NCBI GenBank assembly: GCA_030606095.1 | Contig: JAUWHC010000145.1 | Span: forward strand, 1 to 6,755 | DNA: 6,755 nt | Reading direction: 5' to 3' | Origin: Promethearchaeota archaeon | GTDB taxonomy: Archaea > Asgardarchaeota > Lokiarchaeia > Sigyniarchaeales > SOKP01 | Shown here: in pieces, positions 1-5,250 of the stretch | Numbering within the stretch: the stretch's first letter is position 1 | How the letters are laid out: every line of letters begins with the position of its first letter | Notes under the pieces: generated by a model | Told to the model about the DNA's origin: nothing | The model's database searches: none | The model's input: only the letters and a program-made list of their open reading frames with translations | Made by a program: the position numbers and the translations under genes

Positions 1-750
1 TTAATTTATGAGATACATAAATCATATTACGATGCAGGGGCAGATATGTGCCAAACAAGTACTTTTGGATCTAGCTTTTTAAATTTGCAAGGCTATAGAA
101 TTGAAAGCCAAATTAAAGAGCTAAATGAGAGCGCCTTAAAAAATATAAAAAGAGCTTGCCCTCCCAATCGTTTAATTGTGGGCGATATTGGCCCGTCTGG
201 TGTATTTAAACCTCCAGTAGGAAAAGCAACCGCCGACCAATGGGTTTCAAGTTATGTAAAACAAGTAAATTTTTTAGAACAAGGAGTAGATCTCTGGCAT
301 ATCGAGACGATTTCAGACATTGAAGAAATGGAAGCTGCGATAAAAGCGATAAGAGAGATTTCAAAAAAACCCATTATAAGCTCAATGACATACAAAAAAA
401 CAAAAAGGGGTTTTTTTACTATTATGGGCGATTCTTTAGAAAAATGTGTGCGAATACAAGAGGATAGAAACGTTGACGTGATTGGAACGAATTGTACCTT
501 AGGAAGCGATGAAATGATAGGATTAATAAAAGAACTAAAAGAGCTTACTAATAAACCCATATCGGCAAAACCTAACGCGGGTCAACCAAGAGTCGATCAA
601 AACAATAGAGCCGTTTACGACCAGCCAATAAAGGATTTTGTAAGCGATATTCGCGAAATTATTCAATTAGGCGCTAAAATTGTAGGAGGGTGCTGTGGTA
701 CATCTCCTGAAACGATTAAGGAAATCAAAGATGTTATTAATTCAATATGA
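1..750 (+). CDS. Homocysteine S-methyltransferase domain protein (5' partial)
   Basis: The reading frame is open from the first base, so the gene begins upstream; 249 residues are visible, and about 40-60 N-terminal residues are missing relative to the usual ~290-300 residue domain. Family hallmarks seen: GADMCQTSTFGSS (residues 13-25, the strand-loop normally reading GADxxxTxTFG), GDIGPSG (61-67), an IETxSDxxE-type segment (101-109), the first zinc cysteine in IGTNCT (C165) and the paired zinc cysteines in GGCCGTSPETI (C231, C232). In this family (MetH N-terminal domain, BHMT, MmuM) these three cysteines hold Zn2+, which activates homocysteine thiolate as methyl acceptor. The protein is expected to be cytosolic and ends shortly after the CCGT motif, so no B12-binding or folate-binding domain follows in the same chain. 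An MttB-type gene starts 21 bases downstream on the same strand, suggesting one transcript and a shared methyl-transfer role. The methyl donor cannot be read from the sequence: methyl-corrinoid, S-methylmethionine and betaine are all used in the family. Confidence 0.9.
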   Translation, partial: LIYEIHKSYYDAGADMCQTSTFGSSFLNLQGYRIESQIKELNESALKNIKRACPPNRLIVGDIGPSGVFKPPVGKATADQWVSSYVKQVNFLEQGVDLWHIETISDIEEMEAAIKAIREISKKPIISSMTYKKTKRGFFTIMGDSLEKCVRIQEDRNVDVIGTNCTLGSDEMIGLIKELKELTNKPISAKPNAGQPRVDQNNRAVYDQPIKDFVSDIREIIQLGAKIVGGCCGTSPETIKEIKDVINSI

Positions 751-760
751 AAATAATAAA

Positions 761-766
761 GAGATG
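761..766 (+). promoter_or_regulatory. Ribosome binding site of the MttB-type gene
   Basis: GAGATG lies five bases before the ATG at 772 and differs by one base from GAGGTG, a good match to the archaeal 16S 3' end. It supports translation of the second gene from a shared message and supports this start codon. Confidence 0.5.
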
Positions 767-771
767 TAATT

Positions 772-2196
772 ATGACGATTATTAGACCACAAATTAAGGT
801 ATTAGATGAAGATTACAAAAATAAAATTTTTAACGAAGCTAAAAACATTCTTGAGACCCAAGGTGTTTTTGTAGAAAATGAAGACGCAATTGAATTGTTC
901 ACTATAAACGGAATTACCCATAAGGATTCACGTTTTTTTATACCCTCTGATATTGTAGATAAATGCTTGAGTAGTGTCCCTAATGAGATTAAATTATTTG
1001 ATCGAGAAGGTAATGAGCATATTAACTTAAAGAACGATGAGGTTCATTTCGATCCCGGTTCAGCAGCAATTTTTATACTTGATGCAAATACAGGAGACAT
1101 TAGAGAAGCTCTAACAGAAGACTTTATTAGGTTCTCGAAGGTTGTTGAACAATTAGAACACATCGAAGCGCAAAGTACAGCATTAATTTACAACGATGTT
1201 CCTAAAATAGCTCAAGATTGGCATCGATTGTATATAGCGCTCTCAAATTGTTATAAACCCGTTATTACCGGAACATTTCGTAAGGAAAGTTTTTCAACTA
1301 TGAAGGAGATTTTATTAACTTGTAGATTGTCTGAAAAAGACCTTGCAAAAAAACCATTAGCTATATTTGATGCGTGTCCAAGTCCACCTCTGAAGTGGTC
1401 CGATTTAACCACTCAATCGGTTATAGACGCTGCTAATAGTATGATACCTTCAGAATTTGTTTCTATGCCTTTAGCTGGAGCAAGTGCGCCGATGTCGTTA
1501 ATCGGGTGTATTACTCAACACTGTGCTGAATGTCTTGCGGGAGTTGTAATTGCACAATTGACGAAAAAAGGAGCTCCGTTAGTGTGGGGGGGATCACCAG
1601 CAATATTGGACATGAAAAGAGGTACTACACCGATGGGTGCAATTGAAACGATGATGATCAACCTAGGAGATGTGGAAATGGGTAAATTTTTAAAAATGCC
1701 TACTCATGCTTACATGAATCTAAGCGATTCGAAAGTTCCAGACGCACAGGCGGGGTTTGAAGGTGGAATGGGAGCTCTTTTAGCGGGTCTTGCGGGGATT
1801 AACATGGTTTCAGGTCCAGGAATGTTAGATTTTGAGTCCACACAGAGCATTGAAAAATTGGTAATCGATAATGAAATCGTTGGAATGGTTAAAAGACTTT
1901 TAAGGGGTATCGAGGATTATGGCTCTCCATTTGCTTCTGATATACTAAAAGATTACGCCGAAAAGGAAGAACTATTATCGCATCCATCGACTATAAAACT
2001 ATTTAGAAAAGAATTGTTTTTAACAAGTCCGATAATTGATCGACTATCTCGAGACGCGTGGAAAGAAGCTGGCTCAAAATCTACTAGAAAAAGGGCAAGA
2101 GAACAAGCTTCCAAATTAATTGACAAAAATTCAATAAAACCCATTGATGATATATTAGCTAAAGAGTTGGAAAAAATAGTTTCAAAAAATATATAA
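772..2196 (+). CDS. MttB-family (trimethylamine/betaine-type) corrinoid methyltransferase, non-pyrrolysine
   Basis: This 474-residue protein has the length and sequence style of the MttB superfamily, TIM-barrel enzymes that move a methyl group from a methylated amine to a cognate corrinoid protein. Recognisable segments are LVWGGSP (270-276), the TPMGAIE stretch after it, SDSKVPDAQAGFE (318-330), a Gly/Ala-rich helix, INMVSGPGMLD (343-353) and LVIDNEIVGMVKRLLRGI. No amber codon interrupts the frame, so it is not a pyrrolysine enzyme; that places it with MtgB-like members, some of which demethylate glycine betaine or related quaternary amines. The substrate itself is inferred only at class level. 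The start is ATG with GAGATG at 761-766, five bases upstream, a plausible Shine-Dalgarno-like site. It follows the homocysteine methyltransferase gene by 21 bases, probably as one operon. No corrinoid protein or reactivase is in view. Its 3' end lies 11 bases from that of the convergent transporter gene. Confidence 0.9.
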   Translation: MTIIRPQIKVLDEDYKNKIFNEAKNILETQGVFVENEDAIELFTINGITHKDSRFFIPSDIVDKCLSSVPNEIKLFDREGNEHINLKNDEVHFDPGSAAIFILDANTGDIREALTEDFIRFSKVVEQLEHIEAQSTALIYNDVPKIAQDWHRLYIALSNCYKPVITGTFRKESFSTMKEILLTCRLSEKDLAKKPLAIFDACPSPPLKWSDLTTQSVIDAANSMIPSEFVSMPLAGASAPMSLIGCITQHCAECLAGVVIAQLTKKGAPLVWGGSPAILDMKRGTTPMGAIETMMINLGDVEMGKFLKMPTHAYMNLSDSKVPDAQAGFEGGMGALLAGLAGINMVSGPGMLDFESTQSIEKLVIDNEIVGMVKRLLRGIEDYGSPFASDILKDYAEKEELLSHPSTIKLFRKELFLTSPIIDRLSRDAWKEAGSKSTRKRAREQASKLIDKNSIKPIDDILAKELEKIVSKNI

Positions 2197-2200
2197 TAGC

Positions 2201-2218
2201 CTGCTTATTAATTTTTTT
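2201..2218 (+). terminator. T-rich terminator after the methyltransferase pair
   Basis: Just after the TAA stop the plus strand becomes T-rich, ending in seven consecutive T (2212-2218). Archaeal RNA polymerase commonly terminates at such tracts without a hairpin. It overlaps the last codons of the convergent transporter gene. Confidence 0.4.
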
Positions 2219-3146
2219 CGTAATTAATTACGAGCACAGCAACTAATACAATAACTCCACCAACTATATTCCATAGTAGGACGGTTTCAGTTCTGTTTAA
2301 GAGGATTGAAAATAATAGAGTTAAAAACGGTTCTACATATAAAAAAGAGGCTCCTTTCGAAGACTTAAGCTCCTTTTGCGATTTCTGCCAGATAAAATAC
2401 CCGATAATATAACAGCCAATACCTAAGTATATTCCTATTAGAAAAACATAAATATTAAAAAAATTCTGGATAAAAATGAGCAATTCATTATTTAATATTA
2501 CGATAATGAACAACTCTATAGTCCCAAAATAAGCGATGTATTTTAAGGTTTTGAAATTTGATTTATTTCTTATAATTCTTTTTGTTATTATTGAATAAAG
2601 CGCCCATATCATAGGTGTCAGAAGAGCGAATAAATAACCTAAGAAGTTAGGCGTTGTTGGAGAAAAGATTCCTAAATCTCCTCCCGTAACTAATAAAAAA
2701 CCGCCTACGGTTGCAATAGCAAAACCCAAGATTTTTACCTTAGTCAACTTTTCTTTAAAAAAGATTAAAGCTAAAATTGTTATTACTACGGGGGATAAAA
2801 GGCATACGAATAATGCGGGTAAAGATGGTCCAATTAGTTCTATTGCAGAATATTGAGCAACAAAGAAAAGCAAAACACCACAAAAGCTTGCGATAATTAA
2901 ATATGTCCATTCCTTTCTTGTATATCGATGATTTTCTTTTATCTTGTTCTTGTTGTATTCATCAACCTGTCTTTTTCGATTAATAAAAGAATATAGATCA
3001 ACAATAATAAATACCAGTGATACTATTAGAAACCTAGTTAACGCAATAGACATAGGTGGAATAAATTCCAGTGCAATATCCACTAGAACAAATGAGAAAC
3101 TCCAGATAATAATCATTACGATTAATAACGCGTAAATTATTAACAT
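2208..3146 (-). CDS. EamA/DMT-superfamily transporter
   Basis: This 312-residue, very hydrophobic protein shows ten predicted membrane segments in two five-helix halves, as expected for two EamA repeats of the drug/metabolite transporter superfamily (usual length ~290-310). The first segment is typical (IIIWSFSFVLVDIAL, with the W-[SG]-x-[NS]F-type signature), followed by a PPMSIALTRF helix and, in helix 4, a GPSLPALF...LSPVVITILALIFFKEKL stretch matching the usual end of repeat one. The second half begins GYLFALLTPMIWALYSIITKR and ends VLLWNIVGGVIVLVAVLVINY. Such proteins move small metabolites, often amino acids or amines, across the cytoplasmic membrane; the substrate here cannot be read. 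The loop between helices 2 and 3 (about residues 56-85) is longer than usual and strongly charged. The gene is transcribed toward the methyltransferase pair, so it is not in their operon. The ATG at 3146 sits about 28 bases from a TATA-like box, fitting a leaderless message. Confidence 0.88.
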   Translation of the reverse strand: MLIIYALLIVMIIIWSFSFVLVDIALEFIPPMSIALTRFLIVSLVFIIVDLYSFINRKRQVDEYNKNKIKENHRYTRKEWTYLIIASFCGVLLFFVAQYSAIELIGPSLPALFVCLLSPVVITILALIFFKEKLTKVKILGFAIATVGGFLLVTGGDLGIFSPTTPNFLGYLFALLTPMIWALYSIITKRIIRNKSNFKTLKYIAYFGTIELFIIVILNNELLIFIQNFFNIYVFLIGIYLGIGCYIIGYFIWQKSQKELKSSKGASFLYVEPFLTLLFSILLNRTETVLLWNIVGGVIVLVAVLVINYEKN

Positions 3147-3170
3147 TTTGAAAAGATAATTTAATCAATA

Positions 3171-3180
3171 TTTTATATTT
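3171..3180 (-). promoter_or_regulatory. TATA-like box of the EamA transporter gene
   Basis: On the minus strand this reads AAATATAAAA, centred about 28-29 bases before the ATG at 3146. Archaeal TATA boxes lie about 26 bases before the transcription start, so the message would begin at or within a few bases of the start codon (leaderless). No Shine-Dalgarno site is present. Confidence 0.45.
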
Positions 3181-3202
3181 GCATTATTTTATTATATTAT
3201 TA

Positions 3203-3219
3203 AATTAAGAACCTTAATT
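3203..3219. repeat. Perfect inverted repeat before the pseudoGTPase-like gene
   Basis: AATTAAG, a three-base spacer (AAC), then CTTAATT: seven-base perfect arms ending seven bases before the TTG start at 3227. It lies in the 80-base divergent promoter region, between the likely TATA area (3191-3202) and the start. It could be an operator or chance in AT-rich DNA. Confidence 0.4.
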
Positions 3220-3226
3220 ATTTTTA

Positions 3227-3826
3227 TTGGCAAGCAAAGTTTTGAAAGAATTTAGTTATACCATCAATTTGGGTCTTGTTGGCACGGAAGATTCTAATAA
3301 AAAGATTTTTTTAGATTATTTAAAGCAAATTGCTTTAAAATTTGATTCGGAAGACTTAATTTGGAAGTTTTTCTTTCTATTTGAAGGTATTCCCATAAAA
3401 CTAAAAGCCATTCTTGCAGAGAGTTTTGAGGGTTTAATTAGTAAGAAAATTCCCTTTAAGAGATTTGACGCAATAATAATCGTAGCAAATATTTACAATG
3501 ATAAATCGATTAATAACATTAATATTGAAAATTATACCAAATTTTCTCAACGCTTTATGTTCAATGGTATTTCTGTTTTAGCAGGAATTGACCCTTTTTT
3601 AATCTTAAAAAAAAAACCTCCAAATGAAAGAAGAATAAATGAATTTAGTTTAATCCAAAAAACGAGAGAACTCGAACTTTTATATTGTTTTAAAATTCAA
3701 AATCTACAAAGAGATGTCAAAGATGTATTTGATAAAATTTTAACCGATATCAATTTCAAATTAGAATTTTTAAACCCAGAGCTATTTGAACGAGCAAAGG
3801 TTTACGGAAGAATTCTTTCTAAGTAG
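3227..3826 (+). CDS. Ras-like small GTPase-fold protein with degenerate motifs (candidate pseudoGTPase)
   Basis: The 199 residues follow the layout of a Ras-superfamily G domain, but the catalytic motifs are lost. Seen: an N-terminal strand and loop NLGLVGTEDSNKKIF, where G19-TEDS-N24-K25-K26 sits at the place of GxxxxGK[ST]; a central DAIIIVANIYNDKS segment (81-94), like the strand 'ADAIILVYDVTNxxS' of Ras proteins; SVLAGID (116-122) in the place of the NKxD strand; and TRELELLYCFKIQN followed by DVFDKIL (146-172), resembling the closing 'ARELxxxYFETSAKxxxxVxEVFxxL'. No DxxG is visible where switch II should be. The start is TTG; an in-frame TAA at 3215-3217 leaves no earlier start, and there is no clear ribosome site. 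Asgard genomes carry many small GTPases, so a diverged member fits the context. Function is unknown; a protein-binding role without GTP hydrolysis is inferred. The gene stands alone, diverging from the transporter. Confidence 0.7.
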   Translation: MASKVLKEFSYTINLGLVGTEDSNKKIFLDYLKQIALKFDSEDLIWKFFFLFEGIPIKLKAILAESFEGLISKKIPFKRFDAIIIVANIYNDKSINNINIENYTKFSQRFMFNGISVLAGIDPFLILKKKPPNERRINEFSLIQKTRELELLYCFKIQNLQRDVKDVFDKILTDINFKLEFLNPELFERAKVYGRILSK

Positions 3827-4012
3827 AGTGAAATTCTATATATGTATAAAAATAGAAATCTAATTTTAATATCCTATAAATCAACTACTAAATTAAACAA
3901 ATATTCTTAGGATACATTTTAGATATAAAAAACAAGTTAACTTATTATTCTTGAATTTATTAACAAACTTAAAATCAAAATAAAAATGTTTATTTTTTAG
4001 AGTTGAAATTTT
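3827..4012. other. Intergenic region before the zinc-ribbon gene
   Basis: This 186-base AT-rich stretch has no credible gene. It holds a TATA-like AGATATAAAA (3921-3930) and, a few bases on, a perfect ten-base palindrome AAGTTAACTT (3934-3943). If the box is used, the zinc-ribbon message would start near 3952 with a leader of about 60 bases. No ribosome site is obvious at 4013. Confidence 0.35.
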
Positions 4013-4201
4013 ATGGGAGAAGATAACTTACTGACAATTGAAAAAACTGAAGGCAGGCGAAAATGTCCATCCTGCAGTGAAGAGCATAAAAATTTGATTC
4101 ACGAGTCAACTGACAAAACAAACATTATAAGCGATTATCCCAGAGTATACGGCAAGAAATATCGTTGTGGAAAATGTGGTCAGGAGTGGCGAGAGAAATA
4201 A
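4013..4201 (+). CDS. Small zinc-ribbon protein of unknown function
   Basis: This 62-residue, highly charged soluble protein has two cysteine pairs, CPSC (18-21) and CGKC (52-55), the spacing of a zinc ribbon with a long 30-residue insert. Between them is a polar stretch, then DYPRVYGKKYRCGKCGQEWR, where the aromatic and basic residues lead into the second knuckle. The compact ribbon with a C-terminal CGxCGxxW resembles the zinc ribbons of transcription or RNA-binding proteins (TFIIS/TFIIB-like), but no specific family is recognised. A lineage-restricted archaeal family is likely, by inference. The ATG start is the first in frame near the end of the intergenic region. It is followed by a T-rich stretch and then by the membrane-protein pair on the same strand, with 153 bases between, so it is probably transcribed alone. 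It is real rather than chance because of the intact paired cysteines and coding-like composition. Confidence 0.8.
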   Translation: MGEDNLLTIEKTEGRRKCPSCSEEHKNLIHESTDKTNIISDYPRVYGKKYRCGKCGQEWREK

Positions 4202-4222
4202 AAAGAACCTAATTCTGTTAAA

Positions 4223-4260
4223 CTTTTTATTATTCCTTTTTTAAGATACCTTTATTTTTA
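4223..4260 (+). terminator. T-rich terminator after the zinc-ribbon gene
   Basis: Three successive T tracts (CTTTTTA, CCTTTTTT, CCTTTATTTTT) occur within 60 bases after the stop codon. This is the intrinsic, hairpin-free archaeal termination pattern. Confidence 0.5.
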
Positions 4261-4300
4261 AAAATAAATAGTTATATAGAAAAAAAATAATATAAAATAT

Positions 4301-4325
4301 AAGACAAAAAAATTAATCTTGTCTT
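4301..4325. repeat. Inverted repeat abutting the TATA box of the first seven-helix gene
   Basis: AAGACAA (4301-4307) and TTGTCTT (4319-4325) are perfect seven-base arms around an 11-base spacer. The right arm runs into the TATA-like box, so a bound protein could block or recruit TBP/TFB. The arms contain GAC/GTC, which stand out in otherwise A/T-only surroundings, making chance less likely. Confidence 0.45.
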
Positions 4326-4334
4326 TTATATAAT
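4324..4334 (+). promoter_or_regulatory. TATA-like box of the first seven-helix membrane gene
   Basis: TTTTATATAAT is centred about 26 bases before the TTG at 4355. This predicts transcription starting at the start codon (leaderless) and supports TTG rather than the ATG at 4376. Confidence 0.5.
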
Positions 4335-4354
4335 TTAAGGAAATGGGATAATAT

Positions 4355-5068
4355 TTGATCTTTTTAGCGCAATATATGGATATAGCAAGATTCATTCAAG
4401 TTTTCCTCGTTCAAGGGTTAATTGGTTTATTTTATCTGTTTATAGCTTATAGAATTTTAAAAAGAGAATCGAAGGGACTTAACCTTATATTAAGTGGAGC
4501 TTATCTATCTGTGGCTTTTGGAGTTTTTATAAATGTGATTTACGCGTTCATTTTAGTAGAGTCCGTTGTTCACATACTACATTTTTTAACTTACTATCTG
4601 ATATGCCTTTCTTTAATCTTCTTACTCATTTTTGTATTAATCGTTGAAAAATCGGACAAGGTTATTACTCCCAAAATTCAATTAGTATTGATAATTACAT
4701 TTGGCGTTCTTTTACTTGGTCTATGGTTTATACCAAACGGTATGATTATTAATGCAAGTACGGATTGGAAACCCGAGTGGAGTTGGCCTTTCTTAACCTA
4801 TAGTTTTATTGTTTGTAGCTCGATAGCTATTGTTCCTACAACTTATTATTCTATAAAAATATATCTTAAGTTCGAGTACAAGGAATTAAAAAAGAAATGG
4901 AAGTATTTTCTAGTTGGTATTTTCGCATATTTCTTTTTATATTATGGTACTTCAATCTCCAATACATTAGCCGACCCAACTTTTAGGTTAATATGGTCTC
5001 TTGCATCGTTACCTGCGCTTATTTCTCTGTATTTTGTTTATTATGGCGTCGCGAAGCAATTAAAGTAG
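4355..5068 (+). CDS. Seven-helix membrane protein of unknown function, paralogue A
   Basis: The 237-residue protein has seven predicted membrane helices (about 13-35, 42-68, 71-97, 110-132, 145-167, 184-205, 211-232) with short charged loops and no soluble signalling domain. It is clearly paralogous to the next gene: from QG at residue 20 to the A of IYA at 64, 26 of 45 residues are identical to the partner without a gap. Features shared by both are ILKR...LN.I.SG.Y (34-50), W138-x-P-x-W142-S-x-P-F146 before helix 5, KKKWK.F (179-185), ISNTL (201-205), P-x-FR and a final YYGV..Q. The layout resembles seven-helix sensory modules found at the N-terminus of archaeal histidine kinases (HisKA_7TM-like), but without any kinase part; that resemblance is only an inference. 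The TTG start fits the TATA box 26 bases upstream; ATG at 4376 is the alternative and would give 230 residues. Confidence 0.85.
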   Translation: MIFLAQYMDIARFIQVFLVQGLIGLFYLFIAYRILKRESKGLNLILSGAYLSVAFGVFINVIYAFILVESVVHILHFLTYYLICLSLIFLLIFVLIVEKSDKVITPKIQLVLIITFGVLLLGLWFIPNGMIINASTDWKPEWSWPFLTYSFIVCSSIAIVPTTYYSIKIYLKFEYKELKKKWKYFLVGIFAYFFLYYGTSISNTLADPTFRLIWSLASLPALISLYFVYYGVAKQLK

Positions 5069-5098
5069 TTTTTATATTATTTCTAGTTTTTACCTTTC
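5069..5098 (+). terminator. T-rich terminator after paralogue A
   Basis: Immediately after the TAG stop come repeated T tracts (TTTTTATATTATTTCTAG, then TTTTTACC). This suggests that the two paralogues are transcribed separately rather than as one operon. Confidence 0.45.
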
Positions 5099-5203
5099 AA
5101 TAATAACTACAAAAAAGAATTTTTCATCTCAACACACTAGATTAAATTACAATTAAATAGGAAAAATACAATTATATGTTTATAAAAAATAAAAAAAATA
5201 TAT

Positions 5204-5238
5204 AATAAATAAATTTCAAACAATAAATAAAATTCAAA
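5204..5238. repeat. Tandem 17-base near-identical direct repeat before paralogue B
   Basis: AATAAATAAATTTCAAA (5204-5220) and AATAAATAAAATTCAAA (5222-5238) match at 16 of 17 positions with an 18-base period, the last copy ending 12 bases before the ATG. The sequence is simple and A-rich, so slippage is possible. A TATA-like TTTATAAAAAATAAA lies just upstream (5179-5193), so the repeats would be near or after the transcription start. Confidence 0.5.
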
Positions 5239-5239
5239 T

Positions 5240-5243
5240 GTGA
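5240..5243 (+). promoter_or_regulatory. Ribosome binding site of paralogue B
   Basis: GTGA, a core complementary to the archaeal 16S 3' end, lies seven bases before the ATG at 5251. It favours this start over the in-frame ATG at 5266, and unlike paralogue A implies a leadered message. Confidence 0.4.
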
Positions 5244-5250
5244 TTTAACA

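Noticed and set aside
252..560. 102-codon open frame on the minus strand
   Set aside because: It lies wholly inside the homocysteine methyltransferase gene, whose conserved motifs fix the plus-strand frame; the minus-strand product is low-complexity and matches nothing recognisable.
1953..2144. 63-codon open frame on the minus strand inside the MttB-type gene
   Set aside because: Shadow of the plus-strand gene; no start context and no domain.
2944..3135. 63-codon open frame on the plus strand inside the transporter gene
   Set aside because: Shadow of the ten-helix EamA frame, with no independent motif or promoter.
3832..3858. Possible hairpin TTCTAT...ATAGAA after the pseudoGTPase stop codon
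   Set aside because: Only six bases pair with a long AT-rich loop, and no T tract follows directly; weak as a terminator.
3842..3910. 22-codon ATG frame in the gap after the pseudoGTPase gene
   Set aside because: Too short, no ribosome site, and its Lys/Asn/Ile composition is what random AT-rich DNA gives.
5148..5175. Direct repeat TACAATTA (5148-5155 and 5168-5175)
   Set aside because: Eight bases of A/T-rich sequence are expected by chance in such a region, and no third copy is present.
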